A stretch of 64,000 nt of DNA, from positions 38,568,520 through 38,632,519 of the forward strand of contig CM070625.1 in NCBI GenBank assembly GCA_036346255.1, read 5' to 3'. Made by a program: the position numbers and the translations under genes. A model generated the notes under the pieces. The model worked only from the letters and a program-made list of their open reading frames with translations. It was not told where the DNA came from and searched no databases. The stretch's first letter is position 1. The number at the start of each line of letters is the position of its first letter. Origin of the DNA: Ampelocalamus luodianensis. Its lineage: Eukaryota; Streptophyta; Magnoliopsida; Poales; Poaceae. Shown here one piece after another: positions 56,059-64,000 of the stretch.

Positions 56059-56811
56059 TGTCGGTGTTTTAGAACCGATCTTACGTAAAGATTATTTGAT
56101 TCGAGAGGTCTCTACAATTGATCACGCAGACAAAAGAGACATGTGGATTTTTATACATGTTCGGACCTTCTCAGGAGAGAATAATAACCCTACTCCTGTG
56201 TATCTTGTATTGGGTATCTGGATTACAATCAGTAGAGGGTCTTGCTATCATGCTACTCACGATTGAGTATTCTTCCCAAAAGCCTCTCTGCATCTATCTC
56301 TAAAGACCCTTATTTATACTACGCATTGTGGTTGTTGTCGTTCCAGGCTAATTAGTTGCTTATTATTGCGTAATAATGAGAGTAATTGCTGGAGTAGTAA
56401 CCTCCCATCTTGCCAGCGCGTTATCGATCCGAGATAGTGGAGAATTATCTGTAGTTATGTTAGGCATAACTCGTATTTTATTCGCTTGGATTCTCACCAT
56501 TAAATGGGCCTTCGGCGAGTGGACCCGGTTAGTCGTGAGGAAGTCGTAGCGGTGGTCATAGCGAAACTTACGATTAGGGGTAGTCGTAGAAAACTACGAT
56601 GGGTACTAGTCGTGAAAGACTTCTGACCGGACGTGTCGTAGTAGGACTTACGATTACACTATAGTCGAGAAATGTTTACGACTGGGGTAGTAAGTAGAAG
56701 AACTTACGACTACCTGACTTGCTCTTCCCTTATAATATTAAGGGGTATGCCATGTGACGTCATATTACATGATTACGGAATAATAAAATGAGGATTATTA
56801 GATCCTCGTCA
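56059..56811 (-). repeat. Element D 5' LTR (753 bp)
   Basis: It starts (minus strand) TGACGAGGATCTAATAAT and ends CACCGACA. The palindrome array in U3 (56540-56710) is more damaged than in the 3' LTR, with one- to three-base losses inside the arms. Confidence 0.93.
56311..56318 (-). promoter_or_regulatory. TATA box of element D 5' LTR
   Basis: TATAAATA on the minus strand, with a perfect counterpart in the 3' LTR at 44254-44261. It lies about 225-400 bases downstream of the palindrome array. Confidence 0.65.
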
Positions 56812-58709
56812 AGCCAAATAGATGTATGCATGCATGCACACATGAATTATATGATTTATATATGTTTGGGATCAAACCAACGAAATAAAAGAGGGGTATT
56901 AATTAATCAACTAAGATCTTGGACAAGTCCCATACTTGAGCCCACGTCACAAACACTACTACAAAAAAACCTTATCACAGACGGTTCGTATAACTTCCCA
57001 AAACTTGGTTTGTATTTCAAATGTATGAAAATGAGTAGAAATTAAAACTTTTGGTTGCGTCATGTGTTATTTGAAAATTTCTGGAATTTATTTCTAAGGT
57101 CTTGATGATTTCATCATCTGGGAATATATTTCCTAGGTTCTAAATCACCCTAGTGACCCATCTGAAAAATTTCATAATTTTTAGATTTTATTTCCTATTT
57201 TAAACTGACCAGTCAAACCAGTTAGACCCTTGGTCAAACCCTAGGGCAGTAACTTATAATTTTTCAAGAGAGAAATGCTTGGATGAAAATGTTTAGAAAA
57301 ATTACACCAGGTTGTTCTTAGATCCAGTAACCTTCCTTAAAAAATTCAAAAATTTTGGAGCTAATCTTATAGGTCAACAAAATCCCTAGAACCCTTAGCC
57401 TTTGTTTTCAAAATTAGTTTTCACTGTTCCTCTGACCGGGCTGGACCCAAGTCACTGGGCTAAACCCAACTATTCTTGTGCTCGGGCTAGCTAGAATAGG
57501 CATGACGAAATCTGGGCCGTCCGATTGGATCTCAACGGTCCAAGTTGAGTGGTCGTTCGGACGACCGAACGACCCTTTCGCGTTGAGCCGTCCGATTTCA
57601 ATCATGTGGCCCAGACGACTCCGACCCAGACACGGGCGTGCGTGTGTGTTTGTGTCACTGAGCTGTGGGCCACCCTTGTCAGCTTCATCTACTACCTCCC
57701 ATTGGGGTCGCAGGCGAAGCACGCCACAAGGCCGGTGATTCCTTCCGCGTGCCAGTAGACGCCGTCAATCCACCGCTGCCGTTCGCCACTCCTAGCTCAT
57801 CTCCTCTTGACGCCGCCTCCATTGCCATCTTCGTCCTGGGTTAAAACCCACTCTTTGCCTCCATTTCTACTCACTTCTCCTCTCGGTGCTGAGGAGGAGG
57901 AAGCTCGCCTAAGTCCATCTCTTAAGTAAGCTCCTTACCATTGGATCCTCTCGAATCTAGGATCAATGCCTTACCCATTTTTTTTACTAATATCAGCTTT
58001 GGCGTTTGCTTGTAGCCCCCGGAGTGACTTCGTGTCTTCCTTAGTTCCAGAGCACGCACTCGAGGACCTCACCGCGTCATCTTCGACTCTAGTGAGTATT
58101 ATCCTCTCTCAAGTGTGTCACCTTGCGTGCTTTAGTGCTTTGAGCAAAACCCCTAAACCTATTGGGACATTGCATGGAAGGATTTCACGGATTTGAAAGG
58201 ATTGTGTTTTCGGCTGAGGAACAAACCTTTCAGCTCCTACTTTGATTCGGTAAGGCTATTATCGATTCCTTGCTTATACACCATTCTTGTACCTCACTTG
58301 AGCTATTCCTACCACTCACTCCTGTTGGTTTTGCCCCCGTCTTTGTATCCACGTTGAGCCGTGTCGCCGCCATCTTCTTCTCTAGTACCGACGCTGCTCC
58401 AGTCATCTCCGAGTTCCCCGAACACATCTCTTCACTCAGGTAGCTCTCTAATAGTCCCTAGAGGCTGAGGCACCTGCTTTCTTGAACGTTGCGGAGCTTT
58501 TGTGCTATTTTGCATGTTTGTTGTATTCCTCACCGTCGCTCAACTCCGGCTCACCGCTAATTTGGGCAGGCTCAACCGTCGAGACAACTCCCTTTAGCCG
58601 CGCACTGCTATTGTGGACCCGTGCATGCTCTTAGATGGCGCCACCGTGGCGCATAGCACCGGCGAGCCGTCGAGCAAATTGCGTGGGATGAGAAAATCTC
58701 GTTGTCGTA

Positions 58710-58880
58710 AGTCACGACCTCCCTCTCGGTCGTTTTGCAAAGACCACCCTCATGACCTCCCTCTCGGTCATTTTGCAAAGACCACCCTCACGACCCCCTC
58801 TTGACCTTTTTACAAAAACCACCCTTTTGGTCTTTTGCAAAGACCACCCTCTTGGTCCTTTTTGCAAAGACCACCTCTTA
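58710..58880 (+). repeat. TTTTGCAAAGACCACCCT tandem array
   Basis: About five copies of a 30-36-base unit containing (G/T)TCTTTTGCAAAGACCACC and GACCTCCCTCTCGGTC. It is related to the GACCTCC arrays in the LTRs of elements A and B. Confidence 0.85.
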
Positions 58881-60712
58881 GTTACGACCACGACCACTGC
58901 TCGCTATGACCACTATCATGTGGGCCTAGCTGCTGTAGGCACCTTGCACTTTTCACTAGGTCCCACCGATTGGTGATTGCGGCTAGCATAGCGGTCGGTA
59001 AGAAAAGGAGTAAACGATTTAGAAAATCCGAAATCTGTTTTTATACACACTAAAAATTGGTATTAACTTCTAAAAGGAATAGCTAATTCATTTTAACTCC
59101 TTTTTGAATGATTCAAATTTTGTTGGGTTACATTTTTAGTGAACTTTATTTTAGTATAGTTTTTGGACATGTTTTTGTATCAGAAAATTTTGTTAGTTGT
59201 ATTACTTTAGATTTAGCTTTATTCTTGCACTAGAAATTCTTTCAAACTTCAAAAATGCATAAGTATTTCTCTGTAACTCCAAATAGAGTGAAATCAATTT
59301 TTTTGGATTCCTCTGTTATTGTACTTTAGTGTAGTATAGGCTTTGAGCATGTTATTGACTCTGAAAATCTTTTTTTGCATATGACTTGTGCACTACTTTC
59401 ATAACTTTGAAAAATCATAAGAAATTCATCCTAACTCCAAATTAAGTGAACCAATTTTTGTTGTTATTAGAATGTCATGCTCTACGTACCATTAAAATTT
59501 CATGTTCACCAACTCTATGAAATTTTTTCGCTTGAACAGTAACAATCAGCTTTTCATTTGGATTTTCTTGAAATCTGATTTTCAAACTGCCATAACTTTT
59601 GCGTAGATCATCCAAATCATTTGATTTTTATTTATAAATTCATTTAACATCATGCTCTACCTTCTGTGTGAATTTAATGATTTTTGGATGATTTTGAATT
59701 TAGGGTTTTATTCGACGTTTTTCGTTCTTAATTGTTCTTCTCGATTCTTTCGATAGGTTGCGACGCTTCTATTGAATACGAGAGTGATCCTCTGTAGCAA
59801 GAAAGTCATCTCTAGTAAGGAAAGCAGATGTTTTTCATTTGATCATATTGATCCCATTACTTTTAAATTCTAATATCTTATTTGCAAAGGATATGTATGC
59901 ATACTCTATTTTGATGTTTAAGTTATCGTTCGAGTAGTTGATCCTAAATAGTTGCATAAACTATAGGTAAATGTTCATCCTCTACTACTGAGCCTAGGTT
60001 TATCTCACTGTGATGTAGAGCTCGCTAGATGAGCCCTTGTCACTTAGCTTGTAGTTACGAGTTGATGTCGCTTAGTAATGCTTAGAACGGTAAAATGGGG
60101 ATCATCGCTTCGGTGATGGTCGTTATATCATCACTCTAAATATTTGAGTCAGGGTACTCATGTATGTATCATATTTTGAAAAACTAAAACTAAAAATAAA
60201 ATGATTTAGACTTGGGCACATTGGTAAGATGGTGTGCTTTTGGGTGTGTGCTTGGTGCCCGTGTCAACAAAGACCGAATTACTTATGTCACTGATCCAAG
60301 CGTTATTGCGTGCATTCCACACGAGGAATATATGGGAACCCCTCTTGACTTAGTACTTTGGCGTGTGTTGGCTCCAAGTCGTAGGAAGAGGGTGTGTGTG
60401 TTGTGTGAAAAAGGAAATGTGTTTATGTGTTGGGTGCACGGTAGTGGGATCCTTTCTAGGTTCTCCACACCGAGGGGTATTGTAGTTGTCCGGTTGCTTT
60501 ACCCTATATGGGTAGTTGACTCCCGGCTTTACAATGACTCTGATGCAACATATGAGTTTCTATCCATATGAACGACTCATAGCTAATGCATTATATTGGA
60601 AACGTCTCGTAGGATTTAGTCTTGCCGGCATACCTATGGAAGTATGCTCTATTGCATGGCGAAAAGGCGGTCTGGCGTGTGGGTACAGTTGTACACCCCT
60701 GCAGGGTATAAA

Positions 60713-60744
60713 CTATTCGAATAGCCTTGTCCTAGGTTATGGAC
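60713..60744. promoter_or_regulatory. Conserved ATTCGAAT / GTCC...GGAC block, nested solo LTR
   Basis: Same arrangement as at 21886, 28806 and 36835, here 787 bases before the LTR end. Confidence 0.65.
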
Positions 60745-61054
60745 ATGCTTGGTTAGGTTGTGCAAGAATTAGACTATAACATTTTCGATAAAACTTGAAT
60801 TCGGGTGGTACGAATGGGTAATTCATGCTATGCTGTGGTGGCTATTGGGAAGTCACCTCCAGGATGTTATCTATGGTCATAATTGTTGTCTCGCTGTTAT
60901 TTAAATAAATAAAAATAGATTTTTTAAATTGCCTTCAATCTATTATATTATTGCAAATAAAAAATTGCTTTATGCGTCAAATGAACCCTATAGCCTTTTC
61001 CTTTGATTCAGCTTCCATGTAGCTATGTATAGGCTTGTTACTCATAAGTCTTGC

Positions 61055-61072
61055 GAGTACATTTTTGTACTC
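61055..61072. promoter_or_regulatory. Conserved GAGTACA/TGTACTC palindrome, nested solo LTR
   Basis: GAGTACA, TTTT, TGTACTC, 444 bases before the LTR end. It is kept intact although this LTR is old enough to have lost its terminal dinucleotides. Confidence 0.72.
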
Positions 61073-61499
61073 AGTTACATTGCTTAATTGTTGTAGAGGA
61101 GGTTGAACACCAGGGGATCGACTATCGTGAGACCGACTTTCAGCAGGACGACTAGCTTGGCGGCCCGGTCGGTTGCCTTATGGGTAAGGGCAAATCGGCT
61201 GGCTTTTGGTTATCGCCATCTTATGGCTTTTTACTTCCACTACTACTTTAGTGTTTACCTTGTCTGTTGGCCGGTCGGCCCTACTTTTGTAATATGAACT
61301 TGTATGTCTTATGTGATGTAAACTTGTAGACTCGGTATTGTAATGACTTGTGTATGGAATGGACGCTATATTTTGTGAGGTCTATGTGTACTGCTATTCT
61401 GGGAAGTACATGTTCACCGAGGCACGGGATATTTGATTTGTAATGCTAGAGTCAAGTGGATGGCTAAGCATTACGAGCTAAATACCCTGGGTCCTCATA

Positions 61500-61830
61500 T
61501 TTCAGAACCGTCATCACAGACGGTTTTCGAACCGTCTGAATTTGTATGTCTATGATACGCCTATTATCACAGACGGTTTTTGAGCCATCTGTGATAAGGC
61601 ACAACATAGATGGTTTTTGGTGTAAACTATCTGTGAAAGGCTACTATCACAGACGGTTTCTACCAAAAACCGTCTGTGATATGTAGGATATCACAGACGG
61701 TTAGTGAATAGAACCATCTGTGATAGCTTACATATCACAGATAGTGTTGGTGGAAGTCGTCAGTGATAGTATCACTTCACAAACGGTTAAAGGATAAAAC
61801 CGTTAGTGATAGTTCTTTATACCTAACTAT
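61500..61830. repeat. CACTA subterminal repeats
   Basis: Repeated ATCACAGACGGTT and its complement AACCGTCTGTGAT occur in direct and inverted pairs (for example 61651-61682), with diverged copies to 61818. They are the likely transposase binding sites of the element. Confidence 0.88.
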
Positions 61831-62020
61831 TTTTTTTTATATTTTTGGCTAGCCTCAGGAATTGCTAGCCATGTCCTCTGAAAACAAGTAGGCAAAAAAT
61901 AGATACATCATAGATGAGTCAATTGTTGACAACTAAAAATCAATTACAAAAGAATATGTCCAAGTATTGCCGCTAGAGTTACAATTGAATTACAACTACA
62001 CAAAGTGAATTACAATTGAA
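61831..62020. other. CACTA non-coding spacer
   Basis: No motif was recognised; AT-rich sequence between the subterminal repeats and the protease gene stop codon. Confidence 0.4.
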
Positions 62021-63262
62021 TCAATTTTTTGAAGGTCGTTTAGCGGTGTCGACGTAGTGAAATTCTCTGTTGGTGTTAACGATCTGCATCTTGATGAAGC
62101 TATAGAGCGCTCCTCGAACCTCCGAGATCTCGGTTATAGTGAATGAATCTAAATCGAGTATCATGCCCTGTTGCTAGCAGGAGTAAATTAATAAGCATAT
62201 ATAGTTAAATTTATAATTAAAAAATAATTATTGCGAGACTGACAAACCTCTAGATCCTTCATCTTAGCAACTATGATTTGTTGCATATGATAGCAAACGT
62301 AGAATGCACAATGATTTTGTTTTCACTAGTGGCACTTAAAAAATATAATTACATATATAGATATAGTCAGTTCGAGAGACATTATTACGAAGTGTGATAT
62401 AGGATTATTGTGTTGTAGCTCGTACCAGAAATCGCTTCCTGTGTTGCATTGTGGCGCTCGATCCCTTGTATGACCCTCCATCAGCAACATAGGCGATGAA
62501 CGCCCTACATGATTCCAAAAAGTTATCCTCAGCTATTTCAAATGAAGGAAGACTACAATAGAGTTATGTATGGAGGAAATGAGCATACCTATCGAGTATT
62601 CCTTCCACAAGGGTGAAGTCATGCTTTTTGTTGAGTAGTGAATCAAGGTATATTATCTTGTTCCTCTTTGGTACAATGACTAAAAGGATTCAGTGGTACC
62701 TACTCATGTATATCGCTATAGTCATTAAACCTAAGTTCGTGCTGCATATAAAGTATAAATGAAATTGGTATAGCAAGTAGTGAAGCACTTACCGCTGGTT
62801 GTAGGGCACCAGTATGTAGTCCTTGTCGTCCTGAGCAAGCAATCCCGTCGTTATGTATTTCTCGACGTAGGGTGTGTCTACGGTGATGGTTTGCTCAGAG
62901 ACCACATGTGGTTCTAGGAAACCCACTGGTTCTCGTCTTTCCTGGGCATTTTTCATCATGTATCTATACATAAGCAATTAGTTGTGACATTTATCAGTAT
63001 TACGTGAATGTAGAACTTGATTGTACACACTTATAGTGTCTAACATCGTAGAAGTGAGGCAACGAGGGCAATGTGGCTGAATAGGTTGAATAAGTCGTCG
63101 AAGCCCACAACGGAGGGAGTCGGCTCATGGAAGAAATGCTCCTTCGTGTATCTGACGGTGATTCCAGTATCACACCCTTTCTATTTGGTCTTTTGCATGT
63201 TCCAGGCGTGCAAAGACAAGTAACCTAATCCAGTGCGGCCTAATACTATGTCAGGGGCCAAC
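62021..63262 (-). pseudogene. CACTA-borne Ulp1-like cysteine protease (C48), interrupted
   Basis: Minus strand, several exons. At 63040-63240 the upstream region reads LGRTGLGYLSLHAWNM and VGFDDLFNLFSHIAL. At 62789-62977 GFLEPHVVSEQ and YILVPYN precede the catalytic region. At 62620-62700 the block (H)-stop-ILLVIVPKRNKIIYLDSL holds the expected His and Asp. At 62260-62310 a C-AFYVCYHMQQ-like block holds the Cys. The C-terminus (FIKMQIVNTNREFHY) ends at the stop 62021-62023. Ulp1 proteases cleave SUMO-type conjugates; copies in CACTA and MULE elements have no proven role. The Trp codon of HW reads TGA, and an LTR inserted at 63263 removes the 5' part. Confidence 0.75.
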
Positions 63263-64000
63263 TGTAACATCCCAAAATTCGCTTTCTTTAAAATTTAATT
63301 TCAAATTAATTATTTAAAATTGTCTGGATTTTATTTGGATCTTATTTGTATTTTTGTGTAATACTGGAAGAAAATCTCAAATTCCAAAACTCCATTTCCA
63401 ATCTATATTTCAAATTCAAATTCAAATCTCCAGAAAAATATTCGTTCCAATCTCTTGGCCCAATTTATTTATTTTTGCCCTTCTCTCTCTTTTTCTAAAA
63501 AAAATATAAAAAAATCAGATTTCCCATTTCGGTCACCCATACAAGATTTCTCCCATGCAAACCTCACTTAACCCCCAAAGCTTTAAGCATGCTTGTGCTA
63601 CCAGTACACCATTTGGTTTCTATTGGTTGTACAATCCCTTTCATCCTTTTATATCTTTTTTTCTCTCTCTCCCAAATAGTTTTCTTCCTTCTGAGAGCAT
63701 TCTTCCCATTTTCTTTGTTGCTAGCAACCGAAGCTTCATCTACCTCCATGGCCGAACCACACCTTGTCTACCACCTCCGGCCATCACCGCGGGCAGCGCA
63801 GCCCCGGCCCCACTCCACCGCGTCACCCTCCCTTCCCCTCTCCCTTGCCCTCACGACTTGCAACCGAGCCGGTTGAGCTTTATCCACAATTAATGGCTGC
63901 ACTTCCTTCTCTCTTTTCTTCTCATTTAAAGCTCTCAATTCGAAACCATTTGCAGCATTAAGTCCATAATAACTCTCCCACGTTACCATGCTTTCAATGG
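63263..64000 (+). mobile_element. Start of another long LTR (truncated by window)
   Basis: TGTAACATCCCAAAATTCGC begins a typical gypsy LTR start, interrupting the CACTA protease gene. An AT-rich first part is followed by CT-rich sequence (63480-63900), as in the LTR at 17052. The preceding five bases CCAAC are the candidate target duplication; the other copy is outside the window. Confidence 0.65.

Larger units (their letters stand above)
43997..56811 (-). mobile_element. Element D: Tat-lineage Ty3/gypsy retrotransposon with antisense gene (12,815 bp, TSD AGCCA)
   Basis: Two LTRs (43997-44766 and 56059-56811) flank gag, protease, RT, RNase H and integrase on the minus strand, and a multi-exon gene on the plus strand between integrase and the 3' LTR. 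Perfect 5-bp duplications AGCCA are at 43992-43996 and 56812-56816. The primer site reads TGGCGCCGACCGTGGG. Short LTRs, the DGGS protease motif, a second RNase H-like segment after the first and an antisense ORF are features of the Tat lineage (RIRE2/Grande/Retand group). The frames are broken in several places, and two integrase catalytic positions are changed as written. Confidence 0.93.
56989..61499 (+). mobile_element. Old solo LTR nested in the CACTA subterminal region (4511 bp)
   Basis: It is related to the element B LTR at both ends (TATAACTTCCCAAAACTTGG; ...GGGTCCTCATA), with each terminal dinucleotide mutated (TG to TA, CA to TA). The flanks GTTCG (56984-56988) and TTTCA (61500-61504) each differ by one base from a likely original GTTCA. 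It carries the ATTCGAAT block (60713-60744), the hairpin (61055-61072) and a GACCTCC/GACCACCCT array (58710-58880). No internal coding region is present. Confidence 0.85.
56954..64000 (-). mobile_element. CACTA (En/Spm-like) DNA transposon, right end outside window
   Basis: The terminus CACTACTACAAAAAAACC begins at 56954, followed by the ATCACAGACGGTT repeats typical of grass CACTA elements, which resume at 61505 after a nested LTR. A Ulp1-like protease gene, commonly carried by CACTA elements, lies on the minus strand at 62021-63262. The matching right terminus was not found before 64000. The 3-bp target duplication cannot be checked. Confidence 0.85.

Noticed and set aside
56059..56811. Element D read as a plus-strand element because of its long plus-strand coding exons
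   Set aside because: The primer site, polypurine tract, TATA box and gag-pol order all place it on the minus strand; the plus-strand exons belong to the antisense gene.

Overview
The window is plant nuclear DNA, almost certainly from a grass (Poaceae), and it is a nest of transposable elements with very little host coding sequence. The case for a grass rests on the mix of Ty3/gypsy elements with 4.5-5.8 kb LTRs, a CACTA transposon with ATCACAGACGGTT subterminal repeats, a plant-mobile-domain transposon remnant, and one exon of a plant CASP-like membrane protein. No bacterial, organellar, rRNA, tRNA or CRISPR feature was seen.

Layout. 1-11699: minus-strand Tekay/Del-like gypsy element A; its 3' LTR is cut by the window edge, gag-pol lies at 1260-5881, an extra leader ORF lies upstream of gag, and the 5' LTR is 7065-11699. 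A sits in a plant-mobile-domain transposon remnant (11700-~13420). The terminal exon of a CASP-like gene is at 15428-15619, the only convincing host gene piece. 16713-39300 is one AT-rich unit opened by three insertions: a 5.8 kb solo LTR (17052-22836, TSD TGCTC), a 13.7 kb non-autonomous element B (23963-37622, TSD GATTA) with 5.6 kb LTRs and a 2.4 kb interior coding only zinc knuckles, and a hAT-type MITE (37816-38564, 8-bp TSD). 39596-41612 is a dead minus-strand copia pol. 41805-43912 is a minus-strand solo LTR (TSD GTCGG). 43997-56811 is a complete minus-strand Tat-lineage gypsy element D (TSD AGCCA) with gag-pol on the minus strand and a multi-exon antisense gene on the plus strand. From 56954 a CACTA element begins; it carries a nested 4.5 kb solo LTR (56989-61499), a minus-strand Ulp1-like protease gene, and another LTR (63263 onward) that leaves the window.

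Structures that ordinary annotation does not explain: (i) a 20-nt palindrome GTCGTA-N8-TACGAC repeated in the U3 of element D and again in two introns of its antisense gene; (ii) a GAGTACA...TGTACTC inverted repeat and an ATTCGAAT/GTCC...GGAC block kept in all the long LTRs although the rest has diverged; (iii) GACCTCC minisatellites shared by several of these LTRs; (iv) six zinc knuckles in element B. LTR pairs also differ in many small changes at CAG/CTG/CGG positions. This may reflect consensus errors at methylated CHG sites, so the broken reading frames should be read with care.
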